Assembly (NCBI GenBank): GCA_011391285.1
Contig: JAABQU010000078.1
Location: 1 to 5,152 of the forward strand
DNA: 5,152 nt
Direction: 5' to 3'
DNA from: Thiobacillus sp.
GTDB lineage: Bacteria > Pseudomonadota > Gammaproteobacteria > Burkholderiales > Thiobacillaceae
A program made the position numbers and the translations under genes. This document shows, in pieces, positions 1 through 5,152 of this stretch. Numbering within the stretch: position 1 is the first letter of the stretch; each line of letters opens with the position of its first letter. The notes beneath the pieces are model-generated. The model was given only the letters and a program-made list of their open reading frames with translations, searched no databases and was not told where the DNA came from.

Positions 1-134
1 ATGCGAGACACTTCGACAGCGGGATCGAGTCTGCCCGCCAGCCAGTCGGCCTGCAACGCATGCACGCAGGCAACTTTTTCCGCCGGTTTACTGGCGAGCA
101 GGCACTCCGCAAGCCGCTGCGGCAAGCTGTCCAC
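1..134 (-). CDS. Partial gene, probable DUF455 ferritin-like protein (N-terminus only)
   Basis: An open frame begins at GTG (134-132) and runs off the left edge with no stop: 44 full codons plus two bases. The protein starts VDSLPQRLAECLLASKPAEK and continues with VACVHALQADWLAGRLDP. A helical start followed by a 'K..xxALxADWLAGRLxxDP' segment is how I remember the N-terminus of the DUF455/COG2833 ferritin-like proteins of betaproteobacteria. The metal-binding helices of that family would lie outside the window, so the assignment rests on resemblance only. The GTG shares its G with the TAG stop of lptG (TAGTG), which indicates translational coupling and membership of the lptF-lptG transcript. 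A GGTGGA stretch at the end of lptG is a weak ribosome-binding candidate. TTG at codon 4 is an alternative start. That this is a real gene is fairly safe; the family name is tentative. Confidence 0.6.
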   Translation of the reverse strand, partial: MDSLPQRLAECLLASKPAEKVACVHALQADWLAGRLDPAVEVSR

Positions 135-1207
135 TAGCGGCGGTCCACCCACCGGATACCCACCAGCGCGATCGCCAGGAAAATCAGCAGCGGCAGAATC
201 GACACCACGACCACGGGCCAGTCATTCAGCAAGCCCAGGTGGCCGAACAGGCGACTCAGCAGATGGAAGCCCAACCCCGCCAGAATGCCGATAAAGATCT
301 TGCTGCTGGTGCCACCCGCGCGCGGCCCCTGGATGGCGAACGGCATGGCGATCAGCATCATGATCGGGATGACGAACGGGCTGATGAACTTCGACCACAA
401 CGCGAGTTCGTAGCGCGTGGCCTTCTGACTGTTTTTCTTCAGGTGCACCACATAGCGCCAGAGGGTGCGCGCCGACATTTTTTCAGGTGCGATCAGCAAT
501 ACGCTGAGAATGTCGGGCGACAGCACGGATCGCCAGCCCTGGCGATCGCTGTGGGCAGCGCGAATGCCGTCGGCGTCGAAGCGCGTTTCCATGACCTGCT
601 GCAGATCCCATATCTGGCTGCCGCTCCAGACTGCCTGCTCGGCGGTACGGATCGAATTCAGTCTGCCATCTGCATCGAAGCCATAAATCTCGATATCACG
701 CAGCGTGTTATCCGGCATCACTTCGCGCACATTGATGAAAGCGCTGCCATCCTTGACCCACAGCCCGGAACGGAATTGCTGCGCGACCACCGAGCGGGTC
801 GCCGCCAGCTTGTAACGCTGCGCGGTCTGGTCGGACCATGGCGCCACGAATTCACCGAGCGCCAGCACCAGCAGCGACAACAGCACCCCGATCACCGAAA
901 AATAGCCTGCCACCCGCCAGTTGGAGAGGCCCGATACGCGCATCACCGCGTATTCCGAATTGCCCACCAGACGCGAAAGCGCGAACAAGGTTCCGATCAG
1001 TGCAGCTACCGGCAGGATTTCGTAGAGATGCCCGGGGATGCTCAGCAGCACAACGACAGCGGCCTGTCCCAGGCCATAGTTGTTGCGACCCAGGCTGCCG
1101 AGTTCCTGCATCACGTCAAAAAAGGCAAACAGCACCAGCAGCGCCAGCAGCACGAATCCCGACGCCAGCAGCACCTGGCTGGCCAGATAGCGCGCAAGCA
1201 GCGTCAT
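134..1207 (-). CDS. lptG: LPS export ABC transporter permease LptG
   Basis: 357-aa inner-membrane protein of the YjgP/YjgQ family. With LptF it forms the membrane channel of the LptB2FG complex, which extracts lipopolysaccharide from the inner membrane and passes it to LptC/LptA for transport to the outer membrane. The sequence shows the expected topology: three hydrophobic helices at about residues 8-30, 61-80 and 100-121, a large periplasmic (beta-jellyroll) segment at about 125-260, then three helices at about 274-291, 303-322 and 331-350. The length is normal for LptG (about 360). The ATG at 1207 is chosen because GGGAGG (1213-1218) sits five bases upstream and because it gives the typical LptG N-terminus; the frame stays open further upstream only inside lptF. 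Its ATG overlaps the lptF TGA (ATGA), so the pair is translationally coupled. LptG is told from LptF by gene order and by the N-terminal sequence MTLLARYLASQVL. Confidence 0.95.
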   Translation of the reverse strand: MTLLARYLASQVLLASGFVLLALLVLFAFFDVMQELGSLGRNNYGLGQAAVVVLLSIPGHLYEILPVAALIGTLFALSRLVGNSEYAVMRVSGLSNWRVAGYFSVIGVLLSLLVLALGEFVAPWSDQTAQRYKLAATRSVVAQQFRSGLWVKDGSAFINVREVMPDNTLRDIEIYGFDADGRLNSIRTAEQAVWSGSQIWDLQQVMETRFDADGIRAAHSDRQGWRSVLSPDILSVLLIAPEKMSARTLWRYVVHLKKNSQKATRYELALWSKFISPFVIPIMMLIAMPFAIQGPRAGGTSSKIFIGILAGLGFHLLSRLFGHLGLLNDWPVVVVSILPLLIFLAIALVGIRWVDRR

Positions 1208-2283
1208 GGATGCCTCCCGCGCGGTGCGAACTGCCGGTTGCGCAGGTAGAACAGGGCGGCCGCAGCAAGCAGCATCAGGAGATGCGCGGCCACCATTCCC
1301 GTCCAGGGATTCAGTTTGTCCTGCGCCACCCAGGCCTGCGACAGCGACAGCAGGTTGTTGTAGACAAAATACAGCAGCAGTGCGATCACCAGACCGTAGG
1401 AGCGGCGTGCACGCGTGTTGACATAACTCAGCGGAATGGCCGTGACGGCAAGAATCAGCGCGGAGAGCGGAACGCCCAGCCGCCACAGCAACTCGGCACG
1501 CGCCTGCGGCGAGGTATCAGCCAGCAGCGCGTTCACCGGCAACTGGCGAATGCCGGTTGCCTTGTCGCCGCTCGCCACCGGATCGAGCCGCATCCAGTAG
1601 CGCTCGAACTGCACGATGCGATAGTCGAGTTGGCCAGGGGTCCCCTCATAACGGCGCCCGTCCCTGAATACCAGGTAGCGCGAGCCATCGGGAAGCTCAG
1701 TGTGGCTGCCTTCGCGCGCGACCACCAGACCAAGCTGACCATCGATGCGGGACTGCATGAACACATTGCGCACGATGCCGGTCAGCGGATTGAGCGACTC
1801 GACGTAATAAACACGCTGGCCTACGCTGGATTCGGCGAACAGGCCGGGAGCGATCAGGGAACTTTCGCTGCGGCTTCGCAGATCCTGGCGGTATTCATTT
1901 TTCTTGGCCTGCACCCAGGGATTGAGCAGCAGCGTCAGCAGCAGGATCACCAGGGAAAAAGGCACGGCGAAGGCCAGTACCGGCCGCAGCCATTGCCTGA
2001 GTGACAGGCCGGCATTGAACCAGATGACCATTTCGCTATCGCGCCACATGCGTGACAAAGGCAGCAATACGCCTGCAAACAGCGCGATCGTCATCAGGAC
2101 CGGCAAAAAATACAGTAACGAAAACCCTAGAAAGGCAAACACGGCTTCGTTGGCCAACTCGCCGCGCGCCACGTCGCCAAGCAGGCGGATGAACAGCACG
2201 ACCAGCGCAATCGCCACCAGCACCGTCAGCACGGCGCCGGTGGCAAGGCCCATCTCGCGGGTCAGCGCGCGGCGGTAGAGCAT
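1204..2283 (-). CDS. lptF: LPS export ABC transporter permease LptF
   Basis: 359-aa inner-membrane protein of the YjgP/YjgQ family and partner of LptG in the LptB2FG lipopolysaccharide exporter. The N-terminus MLYRRALTREM matches the usual LptF opening (xxFxRALxRE). Transmembrane helices are visible at about residues 13-34, 46-72, 97-117, 260-281, 287-306 and 318-337. A periplasmic domain of about 140 residues lies between helices 3 and 4, and includes the family-typical stretch around SSLIAPGLFAES (131-142). The frame is open further upstream, into the pepA start region, but there is no other plausible start codon near and the family N-terminus fits the ATG at 2283. There is no clear Shine-Dalgarno: the ATG is preceded directly by six C, so initiation may be weak. 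The gene is divergent from pepA and first in the lptF-lptG-(DUF455-like) unit. The cognate ATPase gene lptB is not in the window, which is usual because it lies elsewhere with lptC/lptA. Confidence 0.95.
   Translation of the reverse strand: MLYRRALTREMGLATGAVLTVLVAIALVVLFIRLLGDVARGELANEAVFAFLGFSLLYFLPVLMTIALFAGVLLPLSRMWRDSEMVIWFNAGLSLRQWLRPVLAFAVPFSLVILLLTLLLNPWVQAKKNEYRQDLRSRSESSLIAPGLFAESSVGQRVYYVESLNPLTGIVRNVFMQSRIDGQLGLVVAREGSHTELPDGSRYLVFRDGRRYEGTPGQLDYRIVQFERYWMRLDPVASGDKATGIRQLPVNALLADTSPQARAELLWRLGVPLSALILAVTAIPLSYVNTRARRSYGLVIALLLYFVYNNLLSLSQAWVAQDKLNPWTGMVAAHLLMLLAAAALFYLRNRQFAPRGRHP
1213..1218 (-). promoter_or_regulatory. Shine-Dalgarno of lptG
   Basis: GGGAGG on the minus strand, five bases before the ATG at 1207 and inside the last codons of lptF. 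It fixes the lptG start, ruling out the longer reading that continues upstream inside lptF. Confidence 0.8.
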
Positions 2284-2299
2284 GGGGGGATTCGCAATT

Positions 2300-2316
2300 C
2301 GTTCACGACACGAACG
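2300..2316. repeat. Short inverted repeat between lptF and pepA
   Basis: CGTTC, seven spacer bases, then GAACG. It lies five bases upstream of the proposed pepA -35 element and in the 5' leader of lptF. It could be a small operator half-site pair or a weak hairpin. The arms are only 5 bp, so chance is a real possibility. Confidence 0.3.
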
Positions 2317-2321
2317 GGCTT

Positions 2322-2351
2322 TTGACATTCCGCTGCGCCTGCGCCAATAAT
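2322..2351 (+). promoter_or_regulatory. Sigma-70-type promoter of the pepA operon
   Basis: A perfect -35 TTGACA at 2322-2327 and a -10 AATAAT at 2346-2351 (five of six consensus bases) are separated by 18 bp. Transcription would start near 2358, about 30 bases before the pepA ATG. There is no competing element of similar quality in the 105-bp spacer on this strand. Inferred from consensus match only. Confidence 0.6.
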
Positions 2352-2365
2352 CGCCGCATCGGCAA

Positions 2366-2395
2366 ATTGTAATTTTTTGAGCACAGACATGGAAA
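2366..2395 (-). promoter_or_regulatory. Candidate promoter of lptFG, facing the pepA promoter
   Basis: On the minus strand, TTTCCA (2390-2395) and TACAAT (2366-2371) are separated by 18 bp. The -10 matches five of six consensus bases, the -35 four of six. The start point would be near 2359, giving a leader of about 75 bases before lptF. Its -35 covers the pepA start codon, and polymerase leaving it would cross the pepA promoter. Weaker evidence than for the pepA promoter. Confidence 0.35.
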
Positions 2396-3900
2396 ACAAG
2401 GAAATCGAACTCGAATTTAGCATAAAAAGCGGCGCACCCGAAAAACAGCGCACCGCCTGTGTCGTCGTCGGCGTGTTTGAAAGCCGCAAGCTGTCGGACC
2501 CGGCCGTCGACATCGATCGCGCCAGCGACGGTTACCTGTCGGAGATTCTGCGCGGCGGCGACATGGACGGCAAGGCCGGCAGTACCCTGCTGCTGCACAA
2601 CGTGCCCAACATCCTGGCGGACCGCGTGCTGCTGGTCGGCCTGGGAAAGGAACGCGAGTTCCACGAGAAGGCCTATCAGGATGCCATCGCCTGTGCGATC
2701 AGGACGCTGCGCGACACCGGTTCGATGGAAGCCGCCGTCACGCTTACGGAAATCCCGGTAAAAAAACGCGATGTCGCCTGGAACATCGAGCAGGCCGTGA
2801 TCAGCGCCTGCAACGCGCTGTATCGCTTCGACCGCATGAAGAGCAAACCGAGCGAGACGCGCCGCCCGCTCAAGCGCGTGATCTTCGCCGTTTCACGGCG
2901 CGGTGAACTGAAGTTCGGCGACCTGGGCCTCGCACGCGGCCTCGCCATCGCCCACGGCATCAATCTCGCCAAGGACCTGGGCAATACGCCGTCCAACATC
3001 TGCACACCGGAATACCTGGCCGGCGAGGCAAAGAAGGTGGCAAAAGCCCATGGCTTCGGCTGCGAGATCCTTGATTACGCCGCCTGCGAAAAACTCGGCA
3101 TGGGTTCCTTCCTATCGGTCGGCAAGGGCAGCGACAAGCCCCCCCGCTTCATCGTGCTGAAGCATCAGGGCGGCACGAAAAACACCAGGCCGGTGGTGCT
3201 GGTCGGCAAGGCCATCACTTTCGATGCCGGCGGCATTTCCCTGAAGCCGCCAGCCGAAATGGACGAGATGAACTACGACATGAGCGGCGGCGGTGCGGTC
3301 ATCGGCGCCTTCCGGGCAATCGGCGAACTGGGGCTCAAGCTCAATGTCATCGGCCTCATTCCCGCCTGCGAGAACATGCCGGATGCGAACGCCAACAAGC
3401 CAGGCGACATCGTCACCTCGATGTCCGGTCAGACTATCGAGATCCTCAACACCGATGCCGAAGGCCGCCTCATCCTGTGCGATGCGCTGACCTACGCCGA
3501 GCGCTTCGAACCCGACGCGGTGATCGACCTGGCGACGCTCACCGGCGCCTGTGTGATCGCGCTTGGCGCCCACCCCAGCGCACTCTTCAGCAACCACGAC
3601 CCGCTGGCACGCGAGATCGAGCATGCCGCCGACCATGCCTGGGACCGTGTCTGGCGCATGCCCTTGTGGGACGACTACCAGGACCAGTTGAAGAGCAGCC
3701 TCGCAGACATGGCCAACATCGGCGGGCGTCCGGCCGGCTCGATCACTGCGGCCTGCTTCCTGTCGCGCTTCGCCAAAAAATTCCACTGGGCGCACCTCGA
3801 CATCGCCGGCACCGCCTGGAAGGGCGGCCGCGAAAAAGGCTCGACCGGGCGCCCGGTATCGCTGCTGGTGCACTTTCTCCTGAACCGCGCCCAGAAGTAA
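2389..3900 (+). CDS. pepA: Leucyl aminopeptidase PepA (M17 family)
   Basis: 503-aa cytosolic, two-metal (Zn/Mn) exopeptidase that removes N-terminal residues from peptides, with the same length as E. coli PepA. The M17 signature NTDAEGRL is at 354-361. By alignment from memory with E. coli (offset of four), the metal ligands are K274, D279, D297, D356 and E358, and the catalytic residues K286 and R360; all are present. The N-terminal domain (about 1-170, EFSIKSGAPEKQRTACVVVG onward) corresponds to the part that in E. coli binds DNA in Xer recombination and carAB control; whether this protein does so is unknown. The ATG at 2389 has TGAG seven bases upstream. A TTG at 2377 would add four residues. 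The N-terminus carries about seven residues (MENKEIEL) not present in E. coli. One small oddity is SGGGAV (299-304) where relatives usually have SGAA(A/S)V or CGAAAV. First gene of the pepA-holC-small ORF unit, divergent from lptF. Confidence 0.97.
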   Translation: MENKEIELEFSIKSGAPEKQRTACVVVGVFESRKLSDPAVDIDRASDGYLSEILRGGDMDGKAGSTLLLHNVPNILADRVLLVGLGKEREFHEKAYQDAIACAIRTLRDTGSMEAAVTLTEIPVKKRDVAWNIEQAVISACNALYRFDRMKSKPSETRRPLKRVIFAVSRRGELKFGDLGLARGLAIAHGINLAKDLGNTPSNICTPEYLAGEAKKVAKAHGFGCEILDYAACEKLGMGSFLSVGKGSDKPPRFIVLKHQGGTKNTRPVVLVGKAITFDAGGISLKPPAEMDEMNYDMSGGGAVIGAFRAIGELGLKLNVIGLIPACENMPDANANKPGDIVTSMSGQTIEILNTDAEGRLILCDALTYAERFEPDAVIDLATLTGACVIALGAHPSALFSNHDPLAREIEHAADHAWDRVWRMPLWDDYQDQLKSSLADMANIGGRPAGSITAACFLSRFAKKFHWAHLDIAGTAWKGGREKGSTGRPVSLLVHFLLNRAQK

Positions 3901-3910
3901 CCCGCCAGCA

Positions 3911-4342
3911 GTGACTGAGATCACCTTCTACACGTTTTCCGGGAACCCGCTCGACGTTGCCCGCCGCATTGCTGCCAAGGCACATGGCCAGGGCAAACAG
4001 GTCATGATTTATGCACCGGATGCGCCCACCGCTGACGCCATCGACCGCCTGCTGTGGACGACGCCCCCGCTGGGCTTCGTGCCGCACTGCCGCGACAGCG
4101 ATGCGCTGGCCAGCGAAACCCCTGTGCTGATCGGCACCGACGCCAACGCCCTGGGTAGTGCCGACGTCATGATCAACCTGCACAGTGAGCAGCCGCCGCC
4201 TGCCTTTGCCCGCTTCGAGCGTCTGGTCGAAATCATCGGCCTGGACGATGCCGCCGTCGAACAGGGGCGCGAGCGCTATCGCTTTTACAAGACGCGTGGC
4301 TATGCCCTGGAAACCCACGACCTGCGCCAGCACGCTGGCTAG
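3911..4342 (+). CDS. holC: DNA polymerase III chi subunit HolC
   Basis: 143-aa protein, close to the roughly 147 aa of E. coli chi. Chi links the clamp loader (through psi) to the C-terminal tail of SSB at the replication fork and helps displace primase. Family features visible are the N-terminal beta strand ITFYTF, a helix with ARRIAAKAHGQGKQVMIY (17-34), the LLWTTPPLGFVPHC block (47-60), the INL strand (88-90), RFERLVEIIG (101-110) and a C-terminal RERYRFYKTRGYALETHDL segment (120-138). The start is GTG, 10 bases after the pepA stop. No good Shine-Dalgarno is seen (AGAAG at the pepA end is 13 bases away), so translation may depend on coupling to pepA. The pepA-holC-valS order is common in proteobacteria. 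No psi gene (holD) is present here. Confidence 0.93.
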   Translation: MTEITFYTFSGNPLDVARRIAAKAHGQGKQVMIYAPDAPTADAIDRLLWTTPPLGFVPHCRDSDALASETPVLIGTDANALGSADVMINLHSEQPPPAFARFERLVEIIGLDDAAVEQGRERYRFYKTRGYALETHDLRQHAG

Positions 4343-4345
4343 GAG
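4341..4345 (+). promoter_or_regulatory. Shine-Dalgarno of the 153-aa ORF, overlapping the holC stop
   Basis: AGGAG shares its first two bases with the TAG stop of holC and lies six bases before the ATG at 4352. It is the best ribosome-binding site on the plus strand of this window and supports the ORF as translated and coupled to holC. Confidence 0.8.
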
Positions 4346-4351
4346 ACCCTG

Positions 4352-4813
4352 ATGAGCGACAGCCCCCTGATGAGCAAGATGGATGCGCTGCTGAAAAAGC
4401 ATCGCGGAGGCGTCGAGGACAGCACTGAGACTCCACCCGGGCATGCACCCACGCAGCCCGCCGGCGCCTGGCTTCCGGTGCTGACGGATGTGATCCAGCG
4501 CGGCACCCCACCTGTCGCAGCGGCCCCCGTGGCCACACCACCACCCATCCCAACCTCACTGCCAATCGAAGCCGAGGCGCCTGCGGCTGCGATCCCCCCC
4601 CCCGTCGTGACCGACACCCTGGCCGAGCAGTTGATGAGTGAACTGGCGCCCCGTTTGTCAGAGGTGATGGAAAAACAGGTCGCTGCCGAGTTACGCAAAA
4701 ACCTCGACCAGACCGTCGCCACCCTGCTCTCCCAACTCGACGTCAACGTGCGTGAAATCGTTCGTGACGCTGTTGCAGAAAAACTCAGGCAGCCGCACGA
4801 TCCGTCGACCTGA
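4352..4813 (+). CDS. Uncharacterised proline-rich protein between holC and valS
   Basis: 153-aa protein of unknown function. Three parts can be seen. Residues 1-20 (MSDSPLMSKMDALLKKHRGG) look like a short basic amphipathic helix. Residues 21-87 are low-complexity, rich in Pro, Ala and Thr, with the motif LPVLTDVI (41-48) and two PPP triplets (63-65, 82-84). Residues 88-147 are predicted helical and charged, with regularly spaced Leu/Val, as in an oligomerisation domain. There is no signal peptide, transmembrane segment or enzymatic motif. An (I/L)PVLTDV motif also occurs, as I recall, in Burkholderia DUF2486 proteins, so a distant relationship is possible. The strong AGGAG site and nine-base gap from holC make it part of the pepA-holC unit. 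A run of ten C (4594-4603) lies in the linker. That it is a real gene is well supported; no function can be assigned. Confidence 0.85.
   Translation: MSDSPLMSKMDALLKKHRGGVEDSTETPPGHAPTQPAGAWLPVLTDVIQRGTPPVAAAPVATPPPIPTSLPIEAEAPAAAIPPPVVTDTLAEQLMSELAPRLSEVMEKQVAAELRKNLDQTVATLLSQLDVNVREIVRDAVAEKLRQPHDPST
4594..4603 (+). repeat. C10 homopolymer inside the 153-aa ORF
   Basis: Ten consecutive C encode the end of Ile81 and Pro82-84. With nine C the frame meets TGA at 4608-4610. With eleven C it meets TGA at 4639-4641. Either slip would remove the C-terminal helical block, leaving about 85 or 96 residues. Confidence 0.9.
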
Positions 4814-4824
4814 AAAGGCATCCG

Positions 4825-4858
4825 CGCGCGTCTCGTGGCCCGTCGCGAAGGTTTTTTT
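4825..4858 (+). terminator. Possible intrinsic terminator after the pepA-holC unit
   Basis: CGCGCG (4825-4830) can pair with CG-T-CGCG (4841-4847) through six GC pairs with one bulged T and a 10-base loop. After AAGG come seven T (4852-4858). The position, just after the small ORF and before the valS promoter, fits a terminator. The bulge and the four-base gap before the T-run make it imperfect. Confidence 0.35.
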
Positions 4859-4883
4859 GGGACGCGCCCCGGACTTTTTGGGA
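4854..4883 (+). repeat. Direct repeat TTTTTGGGA upstream of valS
   Basis: The 9-mer TTTTTGGGA occurs at 4854-4862 and again at 4875-4883, exactly 21 bp apart (two helical turns). The second copy runs into the valS -10 element and the first overlaps its possible -35. It may be a paired protein-binding site or chance. Confidence 0.5.
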
Positions 4884-4887
4884 TAAT
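4857..4887 (+). promoter_or_regulatory. Extended -10 promoter of valS
   Basis: TGG followed by GATAAT (4879-4887) is an extended -10 element, with five of six hexamer bases matching. A -35-like TTGGGA lies at 4857-4862, 19 bp upstream, a spacing tolerated by extended -10 promoters. The start point would be near 4894, giving a leader of only about 14 bases. Confidence 0.5.
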
Positions 4888-4907
4888 GCCGGCTTTGCCC
4901 GCACCCC

Positions 4908-5152
4908 ATGGAACTCGCCAAATCCTTCGAACCGGCTGACATCGAAAAGCGCTGGTACGCCCAGTGGGAAAGCGCCGGCTACTTCAAGGCCGGCGACGCG
5001 CCCGACGCCCCCGCCTACTGCATCATGCTGCCGCCGCCCAACGTCACCGGCACGCTGCACATGGGGCACGCCTTCCAGCACACCCTGATGGACGCCCTCA
5101 CCCGCTATCACCGCATGGCGGGCGACAACACGCTGTGGCAGCCGGGTACCGA
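4908..5152 (+). CDS. valS: Valyl-tRNA synthetase, N-terminal part
   Basis: The frame is open from ATG 4908 to the right edge: 81 codons plus two bases of an enzyme usually about 900-950 aa long. It is a class I aminoacyl-tRNA synthetase that charges tRNA-Val with valine in the cytoplasm. Diagnostic features are the [17 protein letters not shown] start, the PPPNVTG block (42-48) and the HMGH form of the HIGH ATP-binding motif (51-54), followed by [15 protein letters not shown] and WQPGT. The PPP triplet is invariant in ValS and needs elongation factor P for efficient translation. The start is chosen on family match. No Shine-Dalgarno is visible in the C-rich leader, which is unusual for a highly expressed gene. 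It has its own promoter and may also receive read-through from the pepA unit. The KMSKS motif, editing domain and coiled coil lie outside the window. Confidence 0.98.
   Translation, partial: MELAKSFEPADIEKRWYAQWESAGYFKAGDAPDAPAYCIMLPPPNVTGTLHMGHAFQHTLMDALTRYHRMAGDNTLWQPGT

Noticed and set aside
239..1249. 336-codon open frame on the plus strand
   Set aside because: It lies antisense to lptG, is rich in Gln/His/Arg as expected from reverse-strand reading of GC-rich membrane-protein DNA, and has no family resemblance.
1207..1486. N-terminal extension of LptG by 93 residues
   Set aside because: It lies wholly within lptF in another frame, looks like an out-of-frame peptide, and the ATG at 1207 has a strong Shine-Dalgarno and the right family N-terminus.
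1925..1945. CAGCAG repeat tracts in the lptF/lptG region
   Set aside because: They are leucine CTG codons read on the opposite strand of membrane-helix segments, not a distinct repeat element.
838..2004. 388-codon open frame on the plus strand
   Set aside because: Antisense to lptG/lptF, whose transmembrane patterns and family matches are clear; low-complexity Pro/Arg/Gln product without a ribosome-binding site.
3112..3924. 270-codon open frame on the minus strand
   Set aside because: Antisense to the catalytic domain of pepA, whose active-site residues are all in place; the reverse product shows no recognisable domain.
4742..4775. Cluster of valine codons at the end of the 153-aa ORF as a leader-peptide sensor for valS attenuation
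   Set aside because: Four Val codons in eleven are suggestive, but they lie about 50 bases before the hairpins, too far for a stalled ribosome to choose between them, and they fit an ordinary helix pattern.
4814..4907. T-box riboswitch before valS
   Set aside because: The gap is only 94 bases, lacks the conserved T-box motif and specifier stem, and the T-box class is not expected in betaproteobacteria.

Overview
This GC-rich window carries a normal, tightly packed proteobacterial housekeeping neighbourhood. It reads as a chromosomal segment of a betaproteobacterium. The reasons are the gene content and order (lptF-lptG one way; pepA-holC-small ORF-valS the other), the close match of PepA to the E. 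coli-type enzyme, and the style of the small proline-rich protein between holC and valS. A Rhodocyclales- or Nitrosomonadales-like source is a guess only. I see no mobile element, tRNA, rRNA or CRISPR array.

Left half (minus strand, 2283 down to 1): lptF and lptG encode the two membrane subunits of the lipopolysaccharide export ABC transporter. Their stop and start codons overlap (ATGA). A third minus-strand gene begins on the last base of the lptG stop codon (TAGTG) and runs off the left edge. Its N-terminus resembles DUF455 ferritin-like proteins.

Divergent region (2284-2388): a 105-bp spacer separates lptF from pepA. It contains a good sigma-70-type promoter for pepA, a weaker one for lptFG facing it, and a short inverted repeat.

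Right half (plus strand): pepA (leucyl aminopeptidase, complete, all catalytic residues present), holC (chi subunit of DNA polymerase III, GTG start 10 bp after pepA), and a 153-aa protein of unknown function whose Shine-Dalgarno overlaps the holC stop. These three look like one operon. A 94-bp gap with a terminator-like hairpin and an extended -10 promoter then leads to valS (valyl-tRNA synthetase), of which only the first 81 codons are in the window.

The most interesting spot is the 153-aa protein. It has a short N-terminal helix, a proline/alanine-rich linker with an LPVLTDVI motif, and a C-terminal helical block. This layout recalls the alphaproteobacterial polar organiser PopZ, which I remember as also lying next to valS. 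Its linker contains a run of ten C; adding or losing one C would cut off the helical block.
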